Part shown: positions 1 to 5,991 of the stretch, piece after piece
Numbering within the stretch: position 1 is the stretch's first letter
Layout of the letters: the number at the start of each line of letters is the position of its first letter
The notes under the pieces: model-generated
What the model was told of the DNA's origin: nothing
Seen by the model: the letters and a program-made list of their open reading frames with translations, nothing else
The model's database searches: none
Translations under genes and position numbers: made by a program
NCBI GenBank assembly: GCA_003663045.1
Contig: QMZG01000037.1
Location: 1 to 9,635, forward strand
DNA: 9,635 nucleotides
Reading direction: 5' to 3'
Origin: Candidatus Altarchaeales archaeon
GTDB lineage: Archaea; Altiarchaeota; Altiarchaeia; IMC4; QMZM01

Positions 1-84
1 ATCCATCATTGGAACTATGAAAGACCACATCAAGGAATCGGTTATTTAATACCTTGCGAACTATATTTTAAGGAAAAAGTGTAA
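1..84 (+). CDS. Transposase/integrase C-terminal tail (IS481/IS3-like), 5' end outside window
   Basis: The open frame from the window edge gives 27 residues and a TAA stop. It contains HHWNYERPHQGIGY followed by a proline and CELYF, which is the characteristic end of DDE (rve-fold) transposases of the IS481/IS3 group, where the consensus is roughly YNxxRPHxxLGxxTP. This part follows the last catalytic glutamate, so the active site lies outside the window. Just past the stop, around 89-110, the sequence TGTCACTGGATAGAACA might hold the right terminal repeat of the element, but the other end is not visible. The tail ends about 45 bases before the TATA box of the L10e gene, so an element abuts a housekeeping promoter. 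Whether the transposase is intact upstream cannot be judged. Family level (IS481 versus IS3) is an inference. Confidence 0.75.
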   Translation: MHHWNYERPHQGIGYLIPCELYFKEKV

Positions 85-129
85 GGTATGTCACTGGATA
101 GAACAGTTGTTTTTCATTCTCTTGTAATT

Positions 130-137
130 TTTAAATA
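130..137 (+). promoter_or_regulatory. TATA box for the L10e/EF-1beta operon
   Basis: TTTAAATA matches the archaeal TATA consensus (TTTAWATA) perfectly. Transcription would be expected to start about 25 bases downstream, near 160, leaving a leader of about 30 bases before the L10e ATG at 192. That leader is AT-rich and shows no clear Shine-Dalgarno motif. The position of the start site is inferred from the usual archaeal spacing. Confidence 0.6.
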
Positions 138-191
138 CCCAATCTAAAGTTATTAGATTCTATGCATTTAATAATAAAATAATATCATAAA

Positions 192-728
192 ATGGGTTTA
201 AGACCAGCAAAGTGCTATAAGTGGGACAGTCCCGCATATACAAGGGTAGCTAATAATCCCCAAGATTCATTTATTACTGGAATTCCCGGATCGAAGATAA
301 ATCGTTATGAGATGGGCAATCTCTCGGCGAAATTTGATACAGAAATTTCAGTAGTTACAAATGAAAAAATACAGGTCAGACACAATGCATTAGAGGCATC
401 AAGGATTACTGTCAATAAGATTCTGGAGGAGAAGGTGGGTTCAAATAATTATAGGTTCAAGATCAGGGTCTATCCCCATCATATCCTTAGAGAAAATGTC
501 CTGGCCACGGGTGCTGGAGCTGACAGGGTGCAAGAGGGAATGAGAAGGGCATTCGGAAAGCCCATGGGTACGGCTGCAAGAATGAAGAAGAATCAAGCAG
601 TCCTGAGTGTATACATAAACGAGAGTGAAGAAACTATAAGAACCGTGAAAAAAGCCCTGAAAACCGCAATCATGAAATTGCCAGGTTCTATGAGGATCGT
701 CATTAAGCCGGTAATATCCAGAGGTTAA
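192..728 (+). CDS. rpl10e: Large ribosomal subunit protein L10e (uL16), archaeal type
   Basis: This is the archaeal/eukaryotic counterpart of bacterial L16. It sits near the peptidyl-transferase centre and the 5S rRNA/A-site tRNA region of the 50S subunit. The 178-residue length fits the archaeal family (about 160-180). Visible family hallmarks are MGLRPAKCYK at the N-terminus, the ITGIPGSKI segment at residues 28-36, and the highly conserved stretch at residues 105-131 with ATGAGADRVQEGMRRAFGKP and the following G-T-A-A-R. The ATG at 192 is chosen because the N-terminus matches the family start and a TATA box lies at 130-137. The gene is followed after one base by aEF-1beta, so the two form a translation operon. 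Composition is less AT-rich than the sugar genes downstream, as expected for a resident core gene. Confidence 0.97.
   Translation: MGLRPAKCYKWDSPAYTRVANNPQDSFITGIPGSKINRYEMGNLSAKFDTEISVVTNEKIQVRHNALEASRITVNKILEEKVGSNNYRFKIRVYPHHILRENVLATGAGADRVQEGMRRAFGKPMGTAARMKKNQAVLSVYINESEETIRTVKKALKTAIMKLPGSMRIVIKPVISRG
720..725 (+). promoter_or_regulatory. Ribosome binding site for aEF-1beta inside the end of L10e
   Basis: AGAGGT forms the last two sense codons of L10e (Arg-Gly) and lies four bases before the aEF-1beta ATG at 730. The L10e stop is at 726-728, leaving one base between the genes. This arrangement supports the 730 start and suggests translational coupling. Confidence 0.6.
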
Positions 729-729
729 T

Positions 730-999
730 ATGGAATTGAATGTTGTAACTACTTTAAGGATAATGCCCACAGATCCAGGGATTGATCTCGAGTCTATTAA
801 AGAGGATTTGGAGGAGATCGTTAAACAATTTGGTAAGATTCATAAAACTGAAGTAAAACCAGTTGCCTTTGGCTTAAATTCTCTGGAGGTAGTGATCCTT
901 CTGAATGACAGTAAAGGGGGTATGGAGGAGATAGAATCCCGGGTAAGGGGGTTGAATGGTGTGGGTAGTGTAGAGGTCATAGATATAAGTAGACTCTGA
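730..999 (+). CDS. ef1b: Archaeal elongation factor 1-beta (nucleotide exchange factor)
   Basis: aEF-1beta promotes GDP/GTP exchange on elongation factor 1-alpha during translation elongation. The 89-residue length is exactly that expected for the archaeal family, which corresponds to the C-terminal exchange domain of eukaryotic EF-1beta. Visible hallmarks are the N-terminal strand with IMPTDPGIDL (residues 11-20), the following amphipathic helix, and the signature EVKPVAFGLNSLEV at residues 41-54, followed by an acidic GG turn (DSKGG, 60-64) and a hydrophobic C-terminal strand. It is one base downstream of L10e with an SD motif in the end of that gene. A T-tract follows the stop, so the operon probably ends here. 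The product acts in the cytoplasm. Confidence 0.95.
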   Translation: MELNVVTTLRIMPTDPGIDLESIKEDLEEIVKQFGKIHKTEVKPVAFGLNSLEVVILLNDSKGGMEEIESRVRGLNGVGSVEVIDISRL

Positions 1000-1010
1000 A
1001 TTCGTATCGA

Positions 1011-1027
1011 TTCTTCTTTTTTAATTT
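1011..1027 (+). terminator. T-tract terminator of the L10e/EF-1beta operon
   Basis: TTCTTCTTTTTTAATTT begins 12 bases after the aEF-1beta stop. Oligo-T runs on the non-template strand are enough to end transcription in archaea. No strong stem precedes it. Its position between the translation operon and the first sugar gene supports separate transcription, although the gap to the next ATG is only 48 bases. Confidence 0.5.
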
Positions 1028-1047
1028 CTGTCGAATATAAATTAAAA

Positions 1048-2889
1048 ATGCTAGAAGAGGATATCCTTGATTTTCTTACCGAGAAGAAAACCCTGGATGA
1101 AATACGATCGGAATTGAATATAAATAAAAAGAAACTGAAGAGAAAACTGAAATCGATGCTTCAGGATGAGATTATTGAGAGTGATGGCGATTATTACTGG
1201 AAGAAATCTGAGAAATCTGTGAGGATTCACACAAGTTACATTCCTATAGTTCTACTCATTGCCATAGTTATTCTTGGATTCTATCTCAGGATTTATCACA
1301 TTGATTATCCTGTGATTGGGTATCATAACTGGAAGGATGAGCATTACTTGGGTGAAGCGAGAAATTTCGCAAGAGATGGATTTTTTAAGTATGGCTTCTT
1401 TGTTCCAGTCTGGGATTATCCAGGGCTCCGTTATGATCCCTCTGGAGCACATTCGGATACATTTCCACTTGTCTCTATACTTGGTGGGGTCTTTTTTATG
1501 ATCTTCGGGATTAAACTATGGGTTGCGAGAATGATAACGATACTGGCAAGTACCATTTCCATAATTTTAATGTACTTTATCATTAAAAAATTATTCAACA
1601 GAGAGGATATTGCAATAGTATCCTCTTTCTTGACATCAATTTCACCGCTTTTTGTTTTCTATGCACACAACTTCCAATTGGTGAACATGGGGCTACCATT
1701 GATGCTTTTCTCCATATTTTTCTATCTTAAGTGGATAGATAATGAAAAATGGTGGTATTTTGTGTTAGCATCTTTTTGCATTACTCTTTCTACAATGACT
1801 AAATACTCTTTTTTAGTTGGCATAATACCCATACTTTTTATATTCCCTTTTGGGAGAATAAAGAGTTGGAGAAAATATTTCAAACAATATCTCTCAGCCT
1901 TCTTGATATTCCTAATGTTTCCCACATGGTACATTTACTCTACTCAGATAGTGGCGAAAGAGTTTTCAACACATTCCAAGGTATCATCATATATCCAGCC
2001 AGAAAAAATTCTTACATCTCACTGGTGGAAAATGATGGAATCTTATATTAGAGATAATTACACCATGCTCGGATTTTATTTTGCCATTCTAGGGGTAATT
2101 TTGTTATTAGTAGGATATATACACCTCAAAAAAAGAAATACTGGTGAAAAATTTTTACTGGGTTGCTTTGTGGGGATAATGGGTTTTATATTCATAATGG
2201 CTGGGAAATTAGAGGGGCATAGCTATCATCAATTTCCAGTAGCCCCCTTTGTAGTTATGTTTATATCTTATTTCATAGTTAAGATTGGTGATTTTAGCCA
2301 AAGATTAAAAGTGGAAGGTAAAGGGGTACCTTTCATGAATCTTATCATCATCTTCCTTTTACTTGTCGTTCTCTTCCCCCCTATGCGAGAAAGTGCAAAT
2401 CGGCAATTTGACACCCAATTCTTTGGTTTGGATGTTGCTGGTGAATACTTAAAGGAACATAAATCTCCTGGGGAGTGGGTGATGCATTCTTCTCATCAGG
2501 CTTATGGTCTTCTGTGGCACGCAGATATGAAAGGCACGAGAGGGATTCCCAGAACGGTTGAGGATATAAAATTTGCAGAAGAGAAGTTAAATGCTTCCTG
2601 GGTTTTTACATACAATTTTTGCTATCCTCGGGGGCAAGTATGCTTTGAGGTATATAGTAAACCATATGAGGACTCTTGGAGTTATATAAAAAATCACTAC
2701 TCATTAAAACAAATTGCATTTGTAAGAAGTAGTAAAGGAAATATCCCGGTTTATTATCTACTCAAAAAAGGCGGAACATTCGATGAGAATGAACTAAATT
2801 CCATTATTCAGAGCAAAAATATCAATCACAGGGATTACGAGTACACCAAGGGAATCCAGAGAATGTATTATGTGAATGTTGAGAAATGA
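1048..2889 (+). CDS. GT39/PMT-like membrane glycosyltransferase with N-terminal winged-helix segment
   Basis: Probably transfers a sugar from a polyprenyl-phosphate donor on the outer face of the membrane (GT-C fold; PMT_2/ArnT-like). Residues 1-53 look like a small winged helix: TLDEIRSELNIN is the helix-turn-helix entry, and LQDEIIESDGDYYW the recognition end and wing. The first membrane span is about 65-82. The following loop carries the acidic pair D97-E98 in HNWKDEHY, the usual GT-C catalytic position. About ten more hydrophobic segments follow to about residue 446, including the family-like KLEGHSYHQFPVAP at 387-400. Residues about 447-613 form a soluble tail, presumably outside. No SD motif precedes the ATG. 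The next methionine (37) would cut the winged helix, so the full start is preferred. The stop overlaps the next gene by 4 bases. Acceptor and sugar are unknown. Confidence 0.8.
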   Translation: MLEEDILDFLTEKKTLDEIRSELNINKKKLKRKLKSMLQDEIIESDGDYYWKKSEKSVRIHTSYIPIVLLIAIVILGFYLRIYHIDYPVIGYHNWKDEHYLGEARNFARDGFFKYGFFVPVWDYPGLRYDPSGAHSDTFPLVSILGGVFFMIFGIKLWVARMITILASTISIILMYFIIKKLFNREDIAIVSSFLTSISPLFVFYAHNFQLVNMGLPLMLFSIFFYLKWIDNEKWWYFVLASFCITLSTMTKYSFLVGIIPILFIFPFGRIKSWRKYFKQYLSAFLIFLMFPTWYIYSTQIVAKEFSTHSKVSSYIQPEKILTSHWWKMMESYIRDNYTMLGFYFAILGVILLLVGYIHLKKRNTGEKFLLGCFVGIMGFIFIMAGKLEGHSYHQFPVAPFVVMFISYFIVKIGDFSQRLKVEGKGVPFMNLIIIFLLLVVLFPPMRESANRQFDTQFFGLDVAGEYLKEHKSPGEWVMHSSHQAYGLLWHADMKGTRGIPRTVEDIKFAEEKLNASWVFTYNFCYPRGQVCFEVYSKPYEDSWSYIKNHYSLKQIAFVRSSKGNIPVYYLLKKGGTFDENELNSIIQSKNINHRDYEYTKGIQRMYYVNVEK

Positions 2890-3842
2890 AAAAAAAGATA
2901 ATTCTCCCGGCAGTGGTAACTATTTTATTGTTAGCAGTACTTTTATCACAAATAGATATAAGAGATATTCTCCTTGTTATCTCTTCTATTTCACCAATTT
3001 ATGTTCTACTTGGTTTTATTCTCTACTCCATCAGTTATCTACTGAGGACCCTGAGATTTGATATACTTCTGGATGGGAAAGTGGGTATTAAAGACCTTTT
3101 TTCGATTGTCTGCATCCATAACATGAGCAATAATCTATTTCCAGCAAGAACCGGTGAGTTTTCATATGTTTATCTTCTGAAAAAGGTAGAGAAGATTCAA
3201 ACTAGTGAGGGAATTGCTACCCTTATGCTCGCTAGGATATTTGATTTCATTTCAATTTTCCTGTTATTTTTTATCTCTACATTTATGGTAAAGGATCTGC
3301 CATTGATAGTATCGAATGCTATTTTAGGTGTTACTCTCTTACTCGCGCTCGTTGTTTTATTTTTGATATCCTCCTTATATTATGGCGATAAACTTGTCAA
3401 GATCGTTAAAGATTTCTGTTCGAAACTGGGTTTGATGAAATTTCATCTTATGGAATTCCTATTGGAAAAAATGGGTGAAACGGTGAACGGTTTTAATTCT
3501 ATTCGGTCAAAAAATACAATATTATATTCCCTTATATTTTCAATCTTTATATGGTCTTCACTCTATTCCATGAATTATGTCCTGCTTAAAGGAATGAATA
3601 TGAATATAGATTTGTGGATTGTTATACTGGGATCCACGTTCTCAATATTCACAACCATCTTACCAATTCAGAGCATTGGTGGATTTGGAACGATGGAGGG
3701 GGCCTGGGCGATTTCATTTATATCCTTAGGTATTCCCAAGGAGATGGCCATAGCATCCGGATTTGGAGTTCATATAGTCCTATTTTTATATTTTCTGATA
3801 TGGGGGTTCTTTGGAATTTTAAGGATTAGAAGGAAGAGTTAA
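2886..3842 (+). CDS. UPF0104 / LPG-synthase-TM-like membrane protein (putative flippase)
   Basis: An integral membrane protein of 318 residues belonging to the LPG synthase transmembrane region family (PF03706 type, formerly UPF0104). In archaea these proteins are often encoded beside glycosyltransferases and are presumed to move or modify lipid-linked intermediates; the precise role is unproven. Visible hallmarks are LLRTLRF (52-58), NNLFPARTGEFSY (82-94), and LPIQSIGGFGTMEGAW (259-274), the family's characteristic P...GG.G..E motif near the last spans. Hydrophobic spans lie at about 5-22, 36-53, 118-135, 143-163, 211-231, 243-262 and 288-312. There is no soluble LPG-synthase catalytic domain. 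The ATG overlaps the GT39 stop as ATGA, implying coupled translation and a shared pathway. The gene ends one base from the stop of the convergent GT4 gene. Confidence 0.85.
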   Translation: MKKKIILPAVVTILLLAVLLSQIDIRDILLVISSISPIYVLLGFILYSISYLLRTLRFDILLDGKVGIKDLFSIVCIHNMSNNLFPARTGEFSYVYLLKKVEKIQTSEGIATLMLARIFDFISIFLLFFISTFMVKDLPLIVSNAILGVTLLLALVVLFLISSLYYGDKLVKIVKDFCSKLGLMKFHLMEFLLEKMGETVNGFNSIRSKNTILYSLIFSIFIWSSLYSMNYVLLKGMNMNIDLWIVILGSTFSIFTTILPIQSIGGFGTMEGAWAISFISLGIPKEMAIASGFGVHIVLFLYFLIWGFFGILRIRRKS

Positions 3843-3843
3843 C

Positions 3844-4956
3844 TTACTCTAAAATATCTTTATAAATATTTAGATATCGACTTGCAATTTCCTTCCAAGA
3901 GAATTTCTCTTCAACTCTTTTTCTTGCTTTTTTACCTAATCTCTCTCTTAAATTATCATTTTCAATGAGCATAAGTAACGCCTCTCTTATTTCTCCCGGG
4001 TTCTTAGGATTTACCAGTATTCCCGTATTCCCAACTACCTCAGGACAACCCGTTATGTTACTGGTTATTATTGCACATTCAGCTGCCATAGCTTCTTGTA
4101 ATATGACACCAAAACTTTCTTGAGAGGATGGAAAAACGAATATGGAAGATTCTTCAAAAAATTTTTTATACTCCTGAGAACGATTGTCCAACCATCCAAC
4201 GAAGTTTACTTTTGGTTTGACTTCTTTTGCCTTTTTCATTAATTCCTCTTTATATGGACCATCACCAATAATATTTATCTCATAATCCATATCAAGATCT
4301 TTAATTGCCTCTAAAAAATATTGAAATCCTTTTCTTTTGAATAATCTACTCACAAGTAGTATCTTCCTTTGCTTTTTTCTTGGTTTAAAATCTTCAAAGT
4401 AAAAACCATGAGGGATAACTGTTATGTTGTCAGTATTTATATTTCTCAGGATGAGATTCTTTAAGTCATTTGAAGGTGTTATTATCTGATTAGCATTTTT
4501 AACTATCCTCTCCCAAATGGACTTAAGCAATTTATGCTGAAGGGAAAATCTATCAGGATTATAGCCAGGGACATCAGAACCGTGAGAGGTTATTACATAA
4601 GGTATACCATTGAATTTTTTTAATAAGTAAGAAACTAAGCCACATGGTATTATAAAATGGGTGTGGTTTATATCATATCTGTTCTTTTTCATCAGTTTTA
4701 AAACAAAAAAGAATGCTGAGATATCATAGGAAAACATCTCATGAGTGTGACAGATCTCCTTTTTAGACCTCAAACAAGGTACTCTATAGAGATTAATCCC
4801 ATCAATTTTTTCAAATTTTTTTAATCCGGTATAGTTCATTGTTATTACATCTATCTCTACACCCAATTTAACCAATTCTCTACAGAGATAATATGTTACA
4901 GGGGATGCTCCACCACCTATTGGTGGAAATTCATAATTCAACATTAGAATTTTCAT
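3844..4956 (-). CDS. GT4-family (GT-B fold) glycosyltransferase
   Basis: A cytoplasmic or membrane-associated retaining glycosyltransferase that adds a nucleotide-activated sugar to a growing glycan. The 370-residue length is typical of GT4. The N-terminal domain has the acceptor-side glycine loop FPPIGGGASP (10-19) and SHGSDVPGY (124-132). The C-terminal GT1-type domain has LLVSRLFKRKGFQYF (200-214, with the donor-phosphate-binding R and K positions), IGDGP (230-234), and the EX7E motif E280-SFGVILQ-E288, which contacts the donor sugar. No membrane span or signal peptide is seen. The ATG is preceded by GAGAGGT ending three bases upstream, which supports this start. It is transcribed alone, divergent from the transposase relic and tail-to-tail with the UPF0104 gene. 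It is visibly AT-rich compared with L10e or ilvC. Sugar specificity cannot be read from the sequence. Confidence 0.92.
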   Translation of the reverse strand: MKILMLNYEFPPIGGGASPVTYYLCRELVKLGVEIDVITMNYTGLKKFEKIDGINLYRVPCLRSKKEICHTHEMFSYDISAFFFVLKLMKKNRYDINHTHFIIPCGLVSYLLKKFNGIPYVITSHGSDVPGYNPDRFSLQHKLLKSIWERIVKNANQIITPSNDLKNLILRNINTDNITVIPHGFYFEDFKPRKKQRKILLVSRLFKRKGFQYFLEAIKDLDMDYEINIIGDGPYKEELMKKAKEVKPKVNFVGWLDNRSQEYKKFFEESSIFVFPSSQESFGVILQEAMAAECAIITSNITGCPEVVGNTGILVNPKNPGEIREALLMLIENDNLRERLGKKARKRVEEKFSWKEIASRYLNIYKDILE

Positions 4957-5020
4957 TCTACCTCTCTTCGATCATATTTCTCCTACCTTATCTATAGTAA
5001 ACGACCTTAATTTTTAATCT

Positions 5021-5030
5021 ATTTTATACT
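5021..5030 (-). promoter_or_regulatory. Possible TATA box for the GT4 gene
   Basis: On the - strand this reads AGTATAAAAT, about 65 bases before the GT4 ATG at 4956. A start site about 25 bases downstream would fall near 5000 and leave a leader of about 40 bases containing the GAGAGGT ribosome binding site. The region is AT-rich and other TATA-like words occur, so the choice is tentative. Confidence 0.3.
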
Positions 5031-5041
5031 GCCTACACCTA

Positions 5042-5064
5042 AGTATCAAGTGGTGATTGATACT
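5042..5064. repeat. Perfect 8-bp inverted repeat holding a ribosome binding site in its loop
   Basis: AGTATCAA (5042-5049) and TTGATACT (5057-5064) are exact reverse complements separated by the seven bases GTGGTGA. The second arm ends directly before the ATG at 5065. The loop holds GGTGA, a good archaeal Shine-Dalgarno word eight bases from that ATG. The repeat could be an operator for the downstream HTH protein, an RNA hairpin that presents the SD, or part of the transposon end. Confidence 0.6.
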
Positions 5065-5574
5065 ATGGATGTAGGTATAAAAATATTGCAGGACAATTAT
5101 AAGAAGGAGAAGGACTCATATATTCGGGAGAGAATATTGATCGTTATCGAGCTAAGGAGGGGAGAATCCACCCGCTCTGTAGCTAGGAGGTTTGGTTTTT
5201 CGCAGGGTAAAGTAATCTACTGGAAGCATAGATTTGAAAAAGAGGGATTGAAGGGTATCAGAACAAGACCAAGATCTGGTAAGCCAAGAAAACTATCAGA
5301 TAAGGATGTATTGGGAATAAAATCCATTCAACATTTAGAGAGATAAAGAAGAAATTGGCAAGTATTTGAGAACAAGAAGATTCAAGTTGGATATGATTAA
5401 ATATTTATGTTAATGACTATAGCCTTTAGATACGGCCATGATTGGAGAATTCCCAAGAAAGAATGGGATTCGCTCACTCAAGATGGAGCTATCGAAAAGA
5501 AAATCTCTGAAGGCATTTGTTGGATTTTAAGTTCAAACACGATAAGATTACATACCCCTATTTTACTCTCTTAA
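5065..5574 (+). pseudogene. IS630-like transposase relic: intact HTH domain, then broken frames
   Basis: The first 93 codons from ATG 5065 encode an N-terminal DNA-binding domain. A helix-turn-helix at about 34-56 (ESTRSVARRFGFSQGKVIYW) is followed by GLKGIRTRPRSGKPRKLS (61-78), the linker typical of IS630-family transposases. The frame stops at 5344-5346. Remnants seem to continue in other frames: EEIGKYLRTRRFKLDMIKYL (about 5350-5409) and YGHDWRIPKKEWDSL (from 5431, open to a stop at 5572-5574). The latter resembles the stretch between HTH linker and DDE catalytic domain. No catalytic acidic residues remain, so the protein cannot transpose DNA. The ATG is preferred over GTG 5050 because GGTGA sits eight bases before it. 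The short HTH product might still be made and bind DNA. The HTH identification is firm. The downstream remnants are moderate, and the last 40 codons of the final frame have no recognised match. Confidence 0.7.
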
Positions 5575-5586
5575 AGAAAAAGAGAA

Positions 5587-5991
5587 ATGGTTAATAAAAC
5601 AGCCCTAATAGTTCACAGCAAGCATACAAAAGAATATGCAAAATTAGTAGCCAAAAACTACAGAGATGTTGAATTTTTAGAAGTTAGAAGACCGCCTACA
5701 AATGAGGTTTTAAAGATAAAGACTGATAAGGATGTAATTATTGGAATTGGTGGCGGAAGCGTTATAGATACAGCAAAAGTTATCTCTAAGGATAAGAGGG
5801 TTATAGCAATCCCCACAACCGCATCTGGGTCTGCTATGACACCCTACGCTACTGTATGGGAAAAGAATAAGAAGATATCGGTACCTACAAAGAAGCCAAT
5901 ACCGAAAAATTATGAATTTCCAATAAAACTTCCTGTTAACCTAAAATCCCCTCAATATTATACTGCCTCTCCTCCTGGTAATAAACCCTAA
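5587..5991 (+). pseudogene. Truncated iron-containing alcohol dehydrogenase-like gene (N-terminal third)
   Basis: The frame encodes the Rossmann-like N-terminal domain of the Fe-ADH/dehydroquinate-synthase superfamily. It has the dinucleotide phosphate-binding motif IGIGGGSVIDTAK (52-64) and the second motif AIPTTASGSAMTPYATVW (74-91). Full-length relatives have roughly 330-400 residues, with the metal-binding His/Asp residues in the C-terminal helical domain. Here family-like sequence ends near residue 118 (about 5940), and the last 16 codons are antisense to the end of the convergent GT2 gene. The metal site is therefore absent and the product is unlikely to be an active dehydrogenase. The ATG at 5587 gives a plausible N-terminus for a short-form member, but no SD is evident. 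Family members occur in sugar and lipid biosynthesis clusters, so it may be a leftover of the neighbouring glycan pathway. The substrate is unknown. Confidence 0.75.

Noticed and set aside
441..770. A 109-codon open frame on the - strand
   Set aside because: It lies antisense to L10e and aEF-1beta, has no recognisable motifs, and both sense genes are certain.
1034..1044. AATATAAATTA before the GT39 gene, considered as its TATA box
   Set aside because: It is only a few bases from the ATG at 1048, too close to direct even a leaderless transcript with usual archaeal spacing.
3854..3877. An inverted repeat ATATCT...AGATAT just past the UPF0104 stop, considered as a terminator
   Set aside because: The stem is six AT-rich pairs with a 12-base loop, lies inside GT4 codons and has no T-tract after it; it is likely chance in AT-rich DNA.
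5347..5586. The gene-poor stretch after the HTH relic, checked for a tRNA, small RNA or independent gene
   Set aside because: No cloverleaf, conserved RNA motif or start with a ribosome site was seen; the only protein-like pieces fit decayed transposase, and the 54-codon frame from 5413 has no recognised family.
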